Part shown: positions 1-8,729 of the stretch, one piece after another | Layout: each line of letters opens with the position of its first letter | Position numbering within the stretch: the first letter of the stretch is position 1 | From: Roseiarcus sp036489975 | GTDB lineage: Bacteria; Pseudomonadota; Alphaproteobacteria; Rhizobiales; Beijerinckiaceae | Direction: 5' to 3' | Assembly: GCA_036489975.1 (NCBI GenBank) | Contig: DASXES010000025.1 | Location: 4,772 to 68,771, forward strand | DNA length: 64,000 nt | Made by a program: the position numbers and the translations under genes | Notes under the pieces: generated by a model | Databases searched by the model: none | Told to the model about the DNA's origin: nothing | Seen by the model: the letters and a program-made list of their open reading frames with translations, nothing else

Positions 1-1
1 G

Positions 2-2491
2 CAATTCGCCGGCGACCTTCAGCGCGAGGAGGCGCTGATCGCGGATGCGGCGGGCGTCATGGACAGGTTCGCCGCCGAGGACGGGGCGCTCGCCGAGCAG
101 GAAGCGCGAGCGGACGACGCGGCTGAGGCGCGCCAAGCGGAGGAAAGCGCCTCGCGCCGCCTCGCAGGCGCCGAGGCCGCGTTGGCCGAAGCGCAAGCCG
201 CGGCCTCCGATCGCGCCGCGCGCCATCGGGCGCTAACGACTGTCCTCGAGGAGGAAGGGCGCCGCCTCACCCGGCTAGAGGCGGAATACGCGACAATCGA
301 GCGCGAGCGCAGCGCGCTCAGCCCGGCGAGCTTCGAGGACGAGGAGCGCGAAAGGCGCGCGGGCGCGATCGCCGAACTGGCCGATGCGCTGGCCGACGCC
401 GAGCGCGAGGCGCTTGCGGCGGAGCAGCGTCACGCCGAAACGCGCGAGACCGAGGCGCGCCATCGTGGCCCCCTGGCCGAGGCCGAGCGCGCCGCGCAGA
501 GGCTGGAGACGGAGGCGCGCACGGTCGCCGGGCTTCTGGGCTCGGATGCGAACGGCCCGTGGCCGCGCGCGGTCGACGCAGTCAGCGTCGCGCGCGGCTA
601 TGAGGCGGCGCTTGGCGCAGCGCTGGGCGACGATCTCGACGCGGCGATCGACGAGGCGGCGCCGGCGCACTGGTCGCTGATCGACCCCGCCGAGGGCGAT
701 CCCCTGCTGCCGGCCGGCGCCGAGCCACTGGCTACGCGCGTCTCCGCGCCGCCTGCGCTGGCGCGCCGCCTCGCCCAGGTTGGCGTGGTCGCGCGGGCGG
801 ACGGAAAGCGTCTTGCGCGCGCGCTCAAACCCGGCCAGCGGCTGGTGTCGCTCGAAGGCGATCTCTGGCGCTGGGACGGCTTCGTGTCGGCCGCCGAAGC
901 GCCGACCGCGGCCGCGCGGCGCCTCAAGGAAAAGAACAGGCTCGGCGACCTCGAGCGCGAAGCGGAGGCGGCGCGCCAGATCGTCGCAGGCCTGAGCGTC
1001 GAAGCGGCCAATGCGGCGAGCGCGGTCAAAGAAGCCGCCGCCTTCGAGGTGGAATGGCGCGGCCGGGCGCGCGCCGCGCGCGCGGCCTCAGACGCGGCGC
1101 GCGACGCATTCGCCCAGTTCGAGCGCGCGCGGGCGCAGACGCTGTCGCGCCTGTCGGCGGTCGACGAGGCCTTCTCCCGCGCCGGCGCCGCGCGCAACGA
1201 GGCCGCGGAGCGGAGGGCAAGCGCCGAGGCCGCGCTCGATGAGCTTGGGCCGGGCGAGCCCGTCGGGCAGGCTCTCGATGAGGCGCGGGCGGCTGCGGCG
1301 CGCGAGCGCGCCGCTTTCACTGAGGCGCGCGCGGCGGCGCAATCGATCGCCCGCGAAATGCAGGCGCGCGCCGCGCGGCGCGCCGCGATCGCCGCCGAGC
1401 GCTCGTCCTGGAGCGAGCGGCTTGCCCATGCGCAAGGCCGCATCGCCGAACTCGCCGAACGCAAGGCGCAAGCGGAGCAGGAACGGACGACCCTTGACGA
1501 CGCGCCGACCGATTTCGCCCGAGCCCGGCGCGCGCTCGCCGATGAGCATGGCCAGGCGGAAGCCGCGCGCAAGGAGGCCGCCGACGCGCTGGCGCTCGGC
1601 GAAACGGCGCAGGCCGACGCCGACCGCGCCGCCCGCCAGGCGCTCGAAGCGATGAGCGCCGCCCGCGAGCAGCGCGCGGCTTCAGAGGAACGTCTCGAAG
1701 GCGCGCGCGCGCGCGACGATGCGCTTCGCCACGCGATCGCCACCGAGCTCGATTGCGAGCCCTCAGGGCTCGCCGCGCTCGCCGATCTCAAGGCCGATGC
1801 GCCGCTGCCCGGCGGCGTCGAGGTCGAGCGCAAGCTCGAGAACCTGCGCCAGGAGCGGGAGCGGCTCGGCGCCGTCAACCTGCGCGCCGACGAGGAGCTC
1901 GTCGAGGTGCTGGGCGCCCGCGACAAGCTCATCGCCGAGCGCGACGACCTGACCGAGGCGATCAAGCGCCTGCGCGGCGCGATCGGCACCCTCAATCAGG
2001 AGGGGCGGGAGCGTCTGGTCGCCGCCTTCGACGTGGTCAACGGCCATTTCAAGGATTTGTTTTCGACCCTGTTCGAGGGTGGAAACGCCGAATTGCAGCT
2101 GATCGAATCCGACGATCCGCTGGAGGCGGGGCTCGAGCTTCTCGCCCAGCCGCCGGGCAAGAAGCCGCAGACACTGACCCTGCTTTCCGGCGGCGAACAG
2201 GCGCTGACGGCGCTCGCGCTCATCTTCGCCGTGTTCCTCACCAACCCCGCGCCGATCTGCGTGCTCGACGAGGTCGACGCGCCGCTCGACGACTACAATG
2301 TCGAGCGCTTCTGTGATCTGCTCGAAGCCATGCGCAAGCGCGCCGACACCCGCTTCGTCGCCATCACCCACAATCCCGTGACCATGGCGAGGATGGACCG
2401 GCTGTTCGGCGTCACCATGGCGGAGAAGGGGGTTAGCCAGCTCGTGTCGGTGGAGCTGGCGCAGGCGCAGGAGTTTGCGGAAGCGGGGTAG
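2..2491 (+). CDS. smc: Chromosome partition protein SMC, C-terminal part (5' end outside window)
   Basis: SMC forms a ring-shaped ATPase dimer that organises and segregates the chromosome. The frame is open from base 2, so the gene starts upstream; about 830 residues are visible of a family length near 1150, and the N-terminal Walker A half is missing. A long Ala/Arg/Glu-rich coiled coil flanks a globular hinge around bases 530-850. The C-terminal ATPase half is intact: the ABC signature LSGGEQALTALAL near base 2187 and the Walker B segment VLDEVDAPLDD near 2260, followed by the D-loop and the switch histidine in AITHNPVTM. Identification is firm. Confidence 0.96.
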   Translation, partial: QFAGDLQREEALIADAAGVMDRFAAEDGALAEQEARADDAAEARQAEESASRRLAGAEAALAEAQAAASDRAARHRALTTVLEEEGRRLTRLEAEYATIERERSALSPASFEDEERERRAGAIAELADALADAEREALAAEQRHAETRETEARHRGPLAEAERAAQRLETEARTVAGLLGSDANGPWPRAVDAVSVARGYEAALGAALGDDLDAAIDEAAPAHWSLIDPAEGDPLLPAGAEPLATRVSAPPALARRLAQVGVVARADGKRLARALKPGQRLVSLEGDLWRWDGFVSAAEAPTAAARRLKEKNRLGDLEREAEAARQIVAGLSVEAANAASAVKEAAAFEVEWRGRARAARAASDAARDAFAQFERARAQTLSRLSAVDEAFSRAGAARNEAAERRASAEAALDELGPGEPVGQALDEARAAAARERAAFTEARAAAQSIAREMQARAARRAAIAAERSSWSERLAHAQGRIAELAERKAQAEQERTTLDDAPTDFARARRALADEHGQAEAARKEAADALALGETAQADADRAARQALEAMSAAREQRAASEERLEGARARDDALRHAIATELDCEPSGLAALADLKADAPLPGGVEVERKLENLRQERERLGAVNLRADEELVEVLGARDKLIAERDDLTEAIKRLRGAIGTLNQEGRERLVAAFDVVNGHFKDLFSTLFEGGNAELQLIESDDPLEAGLELLAQPPGKKPQTLTLLSGGEQALTALALIFAVFLTNPAPICVLDEVDAPLDDYNVERFCDLLEAMRKRADTRFVAITHNPVTMARMDRLFGVTMAEKGVSQLVSVELAQAQEFAEAG

Positions 2492-2506
2492 GACTTCTGG
2501 TCTTGC

Positions 2507-2698
2507 TCAAAATTCCTTGGGAAGGCCTGCGTCCTTGAGGACGCCATTCGCGGTATGGCGCGATTTGATCTGGACCGGGACCACGACGCGCCTGCCCTGC
2601 TGTGTGATCCAGATGTCGTGGTCGCCCTTGCCATGGCGATGAAACGCGCAGCCAGCTTGGCCCAGCCGCTCCCGAACGGCTTTGCCGAAATCCTTCAC
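2507..2698 (-). CDS. hicA: HicA-type mRNA interferase toxin
   Basis: HicA toxins are small double-stranded-RNA-binding-fold RNases that cleave mRNA when free of HicB. This product has 63 residues, the normal size. It carries the family pattern GKGDHDIW (conserved His), then RRVVVPVQIKSRHTANGVL and an AGLPKEF end. I chose the GTG at 2698 because it overlaps the hicB stop in a GTGA and gives the usual length; the frame is open further upstream but that part reads through hicB. It is co-transcribed with hicB, antitoxin first. Function is inferred from family resemblance. Confidence 0.85.
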   Translation of the reverse strand: MKDFGKAVRERLGQAGCAFHRHGKGDHDIWITQQGRRVVVPVQIKSRHTANGVLKDAGLPKEF

Positions 2699-2913
2699 GC
2701 CGCCGCGGTGGCGCGCATCGAGGTGTGCGCAATGATCTCGATTTGGACTTCGCGGCCTTCGCCCTCCAGCAGATCGCTGACCGCGCTCGCGACATTGCGG
2801 CAAAACGCCTCGAAGTTCTCGCCCTCGACGTGCAGGCCGTCGAGATCGGAATGCTCGACGTACCAGACGCCGGCCTCATTGTCGTGAGCGGCCTTGACCA
2901 CAGCGACACGCAT
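2695..2913 (-). CDS. hicB: HicB-like antitoxin (DUF1902 type)
   Basis: This is a 72-residue protein with the short HicB/DUF1902 fold: WYVEHSDLDGLHVEGENFEA, followed by a helix and EVQIEIIAHT. Its presumed role is to bind and neutralise HicA and to repress the pair. It has no separate C-terminal ribbon-helix-helix domain, so DNA binding is uncertain. The ATG at 2913 begins MRVAVVKAAHDNEAG; the frame continues upstream but without family similarity. The stop overlaps the hicA GTG start by four bases, which indicates translational coupling. Confidence 0.8.
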   Translation of the reverse strand: MRVAVVKAAHDNEAGVWYVEHSDLDGLHVEGENFEAFCRNVASAVSDLLEGEGREVQIEIIAHTSMRATAAA

Positions 2914-3147
2914 TTCTTGATTCCTTTGCTTGTCCAGACACCATAACACGTGCGCAGAGCTTCGTCCCCGCGGCGCGCGGCCGGACCTCGGGACCGAGCC
3001 GCGCCACCGCTTGATTGAGCAAGGATCAACGGCGGCGGGCGTGCGGGTGAACTGTGCAGCGCGTCTGTGAGCGTCGACGGGGCTGCCGCGTTCCCGGTTC
3101 TCGTGCGAGAACCGGCGGGTTCTTGGACGCCTTGGGGACGCCCTTCC

Positions 3148-3678
3148 ATGAAATACTGGCTCGACACCGAGTTCATCGCGCAGCCGTACACAATCGATCT
3201 CATCAGCGTCGGGGTCGTCGCCGAGAACGGGCGGGAGTTTTACGCCGAGAGCAGCGAGGTCGACTGGTCGAAGGCTAATCCGTGGACGCTCGAAAACGTG
3301 CGCCCGCAGCTCGACGGCAGGGGGATGAGCCGCGAAGCCATCAGCTACGCGCTGCGCGATTTCGCCCATGGCGACGAGCATCCGGTGTTCTGGGGCTATT
3401 TCCCGGCCTTTGACTGGGTCGCGTTCGTCGGACTTTTCGGCGCGCTCGAGGAACTGCCGTTTCACTTTCCCCAGCTCTGCCTCGACATCAAGCAATGGGC
3501 GATCGAGCTTGGCGATCCGGAGCTTCCCCGCCAGAAGGAAAGCCGCCACCACGCGCTTGCCGACGCCCGCTGGACGAGAGAGGCGTGGGGATTCCTCGCC
3601 AGCCTCCATCCCGCCGGCGCCGACCGCCGCGCCGCCGGACGCAAGTATCCCGGCCAGCCGGGCGCCCAAAGGGCATGA
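3148..3678 (+). CDS. 3'-5' exoribonuclease, Rv2179c-like (DEDDh fold)
   Basis: The 176-residue product matches the mycobacterial Rv2179c family of RNase T-like 3'-5' exoribonucleases. Visible acidic residues are in YWLDTEFI (D and E of motif I), in YFPAFDWVAF (motif II) and in HHALADARWT (the His and Asp of motif III), so the metal-binding site looks complete. ATG 3148 was chosen because the family begins with M-x-Y-W-L-D-T-E; an in-frame ATG at 3067 would add 27 residues without similarity. It stands alone, divergent from hicBA. The cellular RNA substrate is unknown. Confidence 0.85.
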   Translation: MKYWLDTEFIAQPYTIDLISVGVVAENGREFYAESSEVDWSKANPWTLENVRPQLDGRGMSREAISYALRDFAHGDEHPVFWGYFPAFDWVAFVGLFGALEELPFHFPQLCLDIKQWAIELGDPELPRQKESRHHALADARWTREAWGFLASLHPAGADRRAAGRKYPGQPGAQRA

Positions 3679-3716
3679 GACGGGAGCGCCTCTCAGGCCG
3701 GCAAGCGATCCGCGAC

Positions 3717-3818
3717 TTACGTCGCCCGCTCCAGCCGCTCCCCGATCCACAGCTTGACCAAAGCCTGCAGGGTTACGCCCAGGCGTTCCTCGTCCAGCGC
3801 CTCGACGACCCAGGCCAT
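3717..3818 (-). pseudogene. Remnant of a CopG/BrnA-like antitoxin gene
   Basis: A short minus-strand frame ends in MAWVVEALDEERLGV, then TLQALVKLWIGERLE. This is the C-terminal ribbon-helix-helix signature of CopG/BrnA-type antitoxins (W-x-V-E-A-L-D-x-E, R-L-G-V-T, K-x-W-I-x-E-R-L-E) with two to three residues missing before RLGV. Upstream codons run into a stop without family similarity, so the N-terminal half and the toxin are gone. I read it as a decayed antitoxin gene. It is too short to exclude chance completely. Confidence 0.5.
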
Positions 3819-4082
3819 GCCAGGCGCCGATCCGCCAGCGCCGAGAAAGCGCGGCTCGTCGCGCGGCCTCGCTCACTCAATTTTCACACAATATTAATGT
3901 TAATAATCAGGGCCGATGCGCGATTTTAAGGACGGAACTAAACGGGGTCGCAACCCTCTGAAAACATTGGGGCGCGCCGGTAAAATGGCGGTTAGGCTGC
4001 GTGCGGTCGAGCCCGCCCAAGAGACGGCCCCTCTAGCCGAGCCGATTTCGGCCGACGGCCAAAAGCGCCGGCGAAGCCGGTC

Positions 4083-4640
4083 TCATCCCCGCCCCTTCCA
4101 CTTGATCGAGCAGCCGATCGAGGGGATCTGGTTCTCCGGGGCCGGCCCGCCGGCGGCGATCGCACGCATCGCTTCCAGGAGTTCGCGGCGGGCGTTCGGC
4201 GGAGGCGGCGAGGCGCGGCCCTCGTCCAGCCGGCCGCGATATTTGAGCTTCGGCTCCCCGTCGAAGCCGAAGAAGTCGGGCGTGCAGACGGCGCCATAGG
4301 CGCGCGCGACGCTTTGCGTCTCGTCGTGCAGATAGGCAAACGGGAAGCGGTGCTTTTCCGCGAACTCGCCCATCTTCGCGAAGGAATCCTCCGGGTAGCT
4401 TGCCGCGTCGTTCGATGAGATGGCGGCGAAGCCCACGCCCTCGCCCATGAGCAGGCGCGCATCGGCGACGAGCCGGTCGATCACCGCCTTCACATAAGGG
4501 CAGTGGTTGCAGATAAAGACGATCACCGTCCCCTTCGCGCCCGCGACATCTTTCAGCGCGTAAGATCGGCCGTCCGTCGCCGGCAGCCGGAACTCGGGCG
4601 CGCTTGTGTCAAGCGCAATCTCAGTCTGCGCAACCGCCAT
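4083..4640 (-). CDS. Redoxin / thioredoxin-fold protein (AhpC-TSA type)
   Basis: The 185-residue cytoplasmic protein has a thioredoxin fold. FRLPATDGRSYALKDV leads into the central strand VIVFICNHCPYVKAVIDRL, where NHCPYVK carries a single active-site cysteine, and TPDFFGFD supplies the cis-Pro region. The family is usually annotated thioredoxin family protein/alkyl hydroperoxide reductase; its real partner is unknown. Two adjacent ATGs are possible; GGAGG lies five bases from the second (4640) but only two from the first (4643), so 4640 is preferred. It is monocistronic as far as can be seen. Confidence 0.85.
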   Translation of the reverse strand: MAVAQTEIALDTSAPEFRLPATDGRSYALKDVAGAKGTVIVFICNHCPYVKAVIDRLVADARLLMGEGVGFAAISSNDAASYPEDSFAKMGEFAEKHRFPFAYLHDETQSVARAYGAVCTPDFFGFDGEPKLKYRGRLDEGRASPPPPNARRELLEAMRAIAAGGPAPENQIPSIGCSIKWKGRG

Positions 4641-4818
4641 CATCGCCTCCGTCGTTCGCCGCCCAACTCTATCGCGTCCAGGAAGCCTCCGGAAGCAAGC
4701 CACCGCGATCTGGCGGCGAAGATCTGGCGCGGCCAGTTCCTGCTGATAGCGATAGCCTGGCGCGGGGTATGCCCTTCGAGGCGCTTTGCCCAGGAGGCGC
4801 GCACCTGACTAAACAATC

Positions 4819-4880
4819 GCCAGTCGCCCGCAACGGCGCCGCCGGACCACCGCCCGCCGTAACCGACCGCGGCGACTGGC
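4819..4880. repeat. Perfect 10-bp inverted repeat with 42-bp spacer
   Basis: GCCAGTCGCC at 4819-4828 is exactly mirrored by GGCGACTGGC at 4871-4880 in the 377-bp gap between the redoxin gene and the secreted protein at 5018. There is no T-tract, so it is not a standard terminator; it could be an operator or an RNA fold. The rest of the gap shows only a short imperfect direct repeat (AGCGCGTCGGT) near 4922-4945. Confidence 0.5.
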
Positions 4881-5017
4881 ATAATTCTTGAGTAAAGAGT
4901 TCGCGCTATGGTCTTGCTTGCAGCGCGTCGGTTATAGCGCGTCGGTCGGCGAAACGACGGCCGGAAGGTTCGTTCAGGAGAGGAAAGCAGCGGGGGCGTC
5001 CGAATAAGGAGGTCCTC

Positions 5018-5398
5018 ATGTTGGACAAGCGTATCCTGGCCCTGGCCGCCGCGCTGGCGACCCTGCCGCAATTCGCTCTCGCCGGCGAAAGCCGCCCCTG
5101 CGTCGACATCTCCGTGCCGAAGAAGGCGATCGAGGCGCACAACGGCAAATGGATCGAACTGACGCCGGAGCAATGGGAGTTTTTGCGCGGCATCTACGCC
5201 ATGAACCCTTCGACCCCGCCGGGATTGCCCTTCGGCGACAAGGCGGCGCTCGCCAAGGTGGACGGCGATTCCGGCGGCCTCGTCTTCTTCATCGACGGCG
5301 ACAAGGCCTGCACGCCGATGCCGGTCCCCGATGCGCTGCTCGGCATGATGGACGACGTGGCGACCGCGAAAATCAACCACGAGGGCAGCGGCCTCTGA
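5018..5398 (+). CDS. Small secreted protein, unknown function
   Basis: The product has 126 residues with a clear signal peptide: the MLDKR start, a hydrophobic Ala/Leu core and a likely cleavage after FALA. The mature part holds two cysteines (SRPCVDI and DKACTPMP) that could form one disulfide in the periplasm. A near-perfect AAGGAGGT ribosome binding site sits six bases before the ATG, suggesting strong translation. I do not recognise a family. The nearest genes lie on the opposite strand, so it is probably its own transcript. Confidence 0.75.
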   Translation: MLDKRILALAAALATLPQFALAGESRPCVDISVPKKAIEAHNGKWIELTPEQWEFLRGIYAMNPSTPPGLPFGDKAALAKVDGDSGGLVFFIDGDKACTPMPVPDALLGMMDDVATAKINHEGSGL

Positions 5399-5547
5399 AT
5401 TCGCCCTTCGCGCGACCGGGAAGGCGCGTCGAGCCATTTCGCGCCGGGGAGAGCCGAGGGCGTGGATTTCGCGCAACCGCGCGGCGGACGCGCATGCCTC
5501 ATGAAGCCCCCGCGCCCGCAGTGAGGTCGAAGGGTCTCTTTTCCCCG

Positions 5548-7536
5548 TCAGGAGAAGATCTTGTGCACGGCCCAGCTCGGCGAGACGATTCCGAGATTGT
5601 CGTAAGCAAAACCGCCAGAGCCGTCAGGGTTCCAGAGCTCCGTGGCGCCGTTCGTGTTGCGCCACAGAATCCCGGACCGGCCGGCGCCGGTGAAGTCCCC
5701 CGTCCCGACGACCTCCCAGCTCGTGGAGACGACGCCGAGATAGTCGTAGGTGAATCCGCCCGAGCCGTTCGGGCTCCAGAGCTCCGTGGCGCCGCTCGCC
5801 TTGCGCCACAGGATGCCGGACTGGCCGTCGCCGGCGAAGTCGCCGGTCCCGGCGATCTGCCAGCTCGTGTTGACGGCGCCGAGGTCGTGATAGGTGAACC
5901 CCCCCGAGGCGTTCGCGTTCCAGAGCGCCGTGTCGCCGTTCGTGTTTCGCCACAGGATGTCGTCCGAGCCATCGCCGTTGAAGTCGCCGGTTCCGGCGAT
6001 CTGCCAGCTGTTGTCGACGGGACCCAGGCCAACATAGGTAAAACCGCCGGCGCCGTTGGCGTTCCAGAGCTCCATATCGCCGTTCTGGTTGCACCACAGG
6101 ATGCCGTCCTGGCCATTGCCGGCGAAGTCGCCGGTCCCGACGATCCGCCAGCTCGTGTTGACGACACCCAGATTTTCGTAAGTGAAGCCGCCCGATCCGT
6201 TCGCATTCCAGAGCTCGGCGCTCCCGTTGGCGTTGCGCCATAAAATGCCGGCCGCGCCGGCGCCGTTGAAATCGCCGGTCCCGGCGATGCTCCAGCTCGA
6301 TTTGACCGCGCCGAGGTTATCATAGGTGAAGCCGCCGGAGCCATTGGCGTTCCACAGCTCGACGCCTCCGTTGGAGTTCCGCCAAAGGATGTCAGCCTTC
6401 GCGTCGCCGTTGAAATCGCGGTTGCTCACGGGGGCGAGCGACACCCGCTGGTCGGCAAATTGCGCATATTCCACTCCCGACAAGGTGTCCCTTCCGCCGT
6501 TCGCCGTCGCGATCGTGACGGTTCCATCGGAATTGTGCACGATTGTCGCGCCAGCGAGCGTGGCCGAGAAAACCGCGGTGTCGGTTCCCTGGCCGCCCTT
6601 GACGCTGGCGCTCTGGGCGGCCGTCGTGCCGAACACGATCGTTTCATTCGACGTCAGTGCGGAGAGATCGGCGGCGACGCCGTTCTCGATCTTGAACGTC
6701 TCAACATTAACAACCGAGCCGGCGCTGAAGGTCATGCTGGCCTGCACATCGATCGTATCGTCGCCGGCGCCGCCATCGACGTAATCGGGCGCGTGGGCCA
6801 GGGCGAACACGTTGTCGCCGGAACCGCCCCAGAGACTGTCGCCCTCCGTCCACAAGATGTCATGGTCGGAAATGATCTCTTTATCTCCTTCGACGATCCC
6901 GTTGTTGACGATGTTCGACGTGTGCAGCGAGCCGGCCGAGATCCGCACAAACCCGTCGTTTTGAAAGGGTCCGGTCCAGACCACGGCGCCGTCACGCAGG
7001 CCGGTGCTGGTCGTGCCGATATCGAGCGTCGCCCCGGCCTCGACATGCCCCACGCCGGCCACCGTCAGCGTCCCGACGACGGCGCTGACCGACGTCGTTC
7101 CGCTATAAAAATCCATCGCATTGGCAAGCGACACATCGGCCGTTCCCCAGAGCTCGCCGCCGGAAGCCTGGACCAAGCTGTTCCCCAGAGCATGGCTGTT
7201 GCCGACTTCGAGAACGCCAGAGCCGCCCAGATCGAGGGCGTTTGAAAAACTGTTGGCGCCGTTCAGCTCGACATAGCCGTCGAAAACGAACAGCTGGGCC
7301 GCGGGGTCCGAGATCGTGAAGGACCCGCTCGCTTTCTCGATCAGGCTGACGAAGGGCCCCGAGAACCAGATGTTATGCGCGACGACAGGCGAACTGATGA
7401 AGACCGCGTAGCCGCCCGCGAGGTCGATCGTGACGTCATCGTCGGCCGTCGGCGCGGCGCCCGAAGTCCAGTTGTCGCCATCGGTCCAGTCGCCGGTCAC
7501 GGCGGCCTTCCATGAAATCTGCGAAATCTGACTCAT
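5548..7536 (-). CDS. FG-GAP/VCBS repeat protein, probably type I secreted
   Basis: The 662-residue protein has no N-terminal signal peptide. Residues 1-230 are a beta-rich autotransporter-like region (GDWTDGDNWTSG, repeated LDLGGSG and TLTVAG patterns). Around residues 235-265 there are RTX-type glycine/aspartate motifs (GGSGDNVFAL, GGAGDDTIDV), and residues 374-662 are six 48-residue repeats of the form DFNGDGxxDILWRNTNG-xxELWNANGSGGF. Such Ca-binding repeats with an uncleaved C-terminus usually leave by a type I secretion system. The first repeats are classic FG-GAP/VCBS propeller blades. No transporter genes are adjacent. Cargo or adhesion role is inference. Confidence 0.8.
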   Translation of the reverse strand: MSQISQISWKAAVTGDWTDGDNWTSGAAPTADDDVTIDLAGGYAVFISSPVVAHNIWFSGPFVSLIEKASGSFTISDPAAQLFVFDGYVELNGANSFSNALDLGGSGVLEVGNSHALGNSLVQASGGELWGTADVSLANAMDFYSGTTSVSAVVGTLTVAGVGHVEAGATLDIGTTSTGLRDGAVVWTGPFQNDGFVRISAGSLHTSNIVNNGIVEGDKEIISDHDILWTEGDSLWGGSGDNVFALAHAPDYVDGGAGDDTIDVQASMTFSAGSVVNVETFKIENGVAADLSALTSNETIVFGTTAAQSASVKGGQGTDTAVFSATLAGATIVHNSDGTVTIATANGGRDTLSGVEYAQFADQRVSLAPVSNRDFNGDAKADILWRNSNGGVELWNANGSGGFTYDNLGAVKSSWSIAGTGDFNGAGAAGILWRNANGSAELWNANGSGGFTYENLGVVNTSWRIVGTGDFAGNGQDGILWCNQNGDMELWNANGAGGFTYVGLGPVDNSWQIAGTGDFNGDGSDDILWRNTNGDTALWNANASGGFTYHDLGAVNTSWQIAGTGDFAGDGQSGILWRKASGATELWSPNGSGGFTYDYLGVVSTSWEVVGTGDFTGAGRSGILWRNTNGATELWNPDGSGGFAYDNLGIVSPSWAVHKIFS
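5551..6417 (-). repeat. Six tandem 144-bp coding repeats (FG-GAP units)
   Basis: Each unit encodes 48 residues starting DFxGxGxxxILWR and ending SWxIAGTG; the last unit is 49 residues and ends the protein. Units differ mainly at the second position of the D-F-N/A/T-G start and in the residues after the conserved WR, as expected for an old tandem duplication kept in frame. Confidence 0.85.
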
Positions 7537-7791
7537 GAATCGATTCCCCCTGAACGAAAGCAGGTTTCAGGTGCGCGGACGTGCTCAGCAATCTCCGCGA
7601 TCTGTTCCGGGACCGTTGTGCGCGCTAACGACATCCGCGCTTCGGACGCCGCCCTCCGCCGAACCTGCGGCCCGTAAAGCATAACGGCCCTTGGCCCCGA
7701 AACATCGAGAATAAATGGCCGGGCGCCGCCACCGGTGACGCGCAAGGGCATCCAAAAGGCCGCCATCATCATCAGTCACCGAACCGGTTTG

Positions 7792-7815
7792 GCAATAGGT
7801 AGAACTACCTATTGC
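7792..7815. promoter_or_regulatory. Perfect 11-bp palindrome at the 3' end of the DUF1194 gene
   Basis: GCAATAGGTAG (7792-7802), two bases AA, then CTACCTATTGC (7805-7815): a perfect 11-bp inverted repeat. It overlaps the stop codon of the DUF1194 gene (TAG at 7809-7811, minus strand). Neither side has a T-run, so an intrinsic terminator is unlikely; a protein-binding operator or RNA-stabilising hairpin are alternatives. The rest of the 272-bp gap to the FG-GAP gene shows nothing I can name, though it must hold that gene's promoter. Confidence 0.55.
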
Positions 7816-8603
7816 AGCGCGGGTCTCCGATCGCCTTGTTCCGCGCGCGGCGGACGCGCCCAGGCGACCTCGTTGACGAGCTTGCGCATCATCGCTTCGC
7901 CAAAGGTCCTGAAATCGTCGATCTGCACCACGAACGCGCCAGGACCGCCGATCACATTTTCGCGATAATACTGGGCGAGGCCGCCCGGCGGATTGGTGTG
8001 CATGGCGAGATAGCCGCCCATCATCGCCGCCTTCTTGTTGTAGATGGCGAGCCCGTTAATCACCGCGCCCGCGCCGACCGCCGCGTCGCGCGCTTCGGTC
8101 GCGAGGCGGCCCTGGTTGCTGGTTCCGTCGCCCGCGACGTCGATGACCCGCCGGCTCGCGTCAAAGGCGCTCTCGGCGAACAGGGCGAAGGAAAAATCGA
8201 TGGCCGCGCCAATCGCCGTCCGCCCGACATAGGAGCGCGGCGCCGCGGTGATCGCGGCGGCGAACGCGCGCGCGTCCGCCTGATCGTGGATCATCGCCCA
8301 GTCGACAACGACCCGCTCTTCGCCGTCGCCCGCCCACTCGACATACGATAGAGCAATTGCGCCATGCGGGCCGGTGGAGATGGCGTCGAGAAGCTGCTGG
8401 CTCTGGATCGCGTCCGCATAACCGCGCCGCTCGAGCGCGAACTCTTCATCGTCGATGCTGCGCGAGACGTCGGTGGCGAGCACGACTGCAGCGTCGACCG
8501 CGACAGGCGGGCCCGCCGCCCTGGCCCGCGGCGGATGAAAAGCCATGAGCGCAAGCACGACCGCGACGCAGGGTGCAAGATCGATCCGCAAGCCAATGCG
8601 CAT
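7809..8603 (-). CDS. DUF1194 (von Willebrand A-like) secreted protein
   Basis: The 264-residue exported protein has a signal peptide ending near ARA-AGPP. The VWA-like domain begins with the MIDAS-type motif VVLATDVSRSIDD (D-x-S-x-S), followed by SYVEWAG and a second acidic cluster IDVAGDGTSNQG, the DUF1194 hallmarks. Start ATG 8603 is preferred over the in-frame ATG eight codons upstream because GGAGG lies five bases before it. VWA domains mediate metal-dependent protein contacts; the partner here is unknown. No moxR-like ATPase is near, so it is not part of a typical MoxR-VWA set. Confidence 0.8.
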   Translation of the reverse strand: MRIGLRIDLAPCVAVVLALMAFHPPRARAAGPPVAVDAAVVLATDVSRSIDDEEFALERRGYADAIQSQQLLDAISTGPHGAIALSYVEWAGDGEERVVVDWAMIHDQADARAFAAAITAAPRSYVGRTAIGAAIDFSFALFAESAFDASRRVIDVAGDGTSNQGRLATEARDAAVGAGAVINGLAIYNKKAAMMGGYLAMHTNPPGGLAQYYRENVIGGPGAFVVQIDDFRTFGEAMMRKLVNEVAWARPPRAEQGDRRPALQ

Positions 8604-8670
8604 CCAAGCCTCCAGCCGCGGGATCATACGGCGGCGGAGGGCGCGCCGGAAGGGTCAGGGCGCGCGATCA

Positions 8671-8729
8671 CTTTGATGTGAGAGATGGTCTTTGGATGTG
8701 AGGGACGGCCCTGGATGTGAGGGACGGCT
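8671..8729 (+). repeat. Three short tandem repeats in a 360-bp gap
   Basis: Between the DUF1194 gene and the DUF3828-like gene lie three imperfect tandem units of about 20 bp built on TGGATGTGAGGGACGG (the first unit diverged). The remaining 8604-8963 sequence shows no gene I can support. Confidence 0.5.

Noticed and set aside
598..1995. Long antisense open frame opposite smc
   Set aside because: Ser/Arg/Ala-rich, low-complexity translation without any family motif; a GC-bias shadow of the smc frame.
3893..3904. AT-rich palindrome ATTAATGTTAAT as a promoter or operator
   Set aside because: No supported gene starts next to it, and short AT palindromes in a GC-rich genome are easy to over-read.
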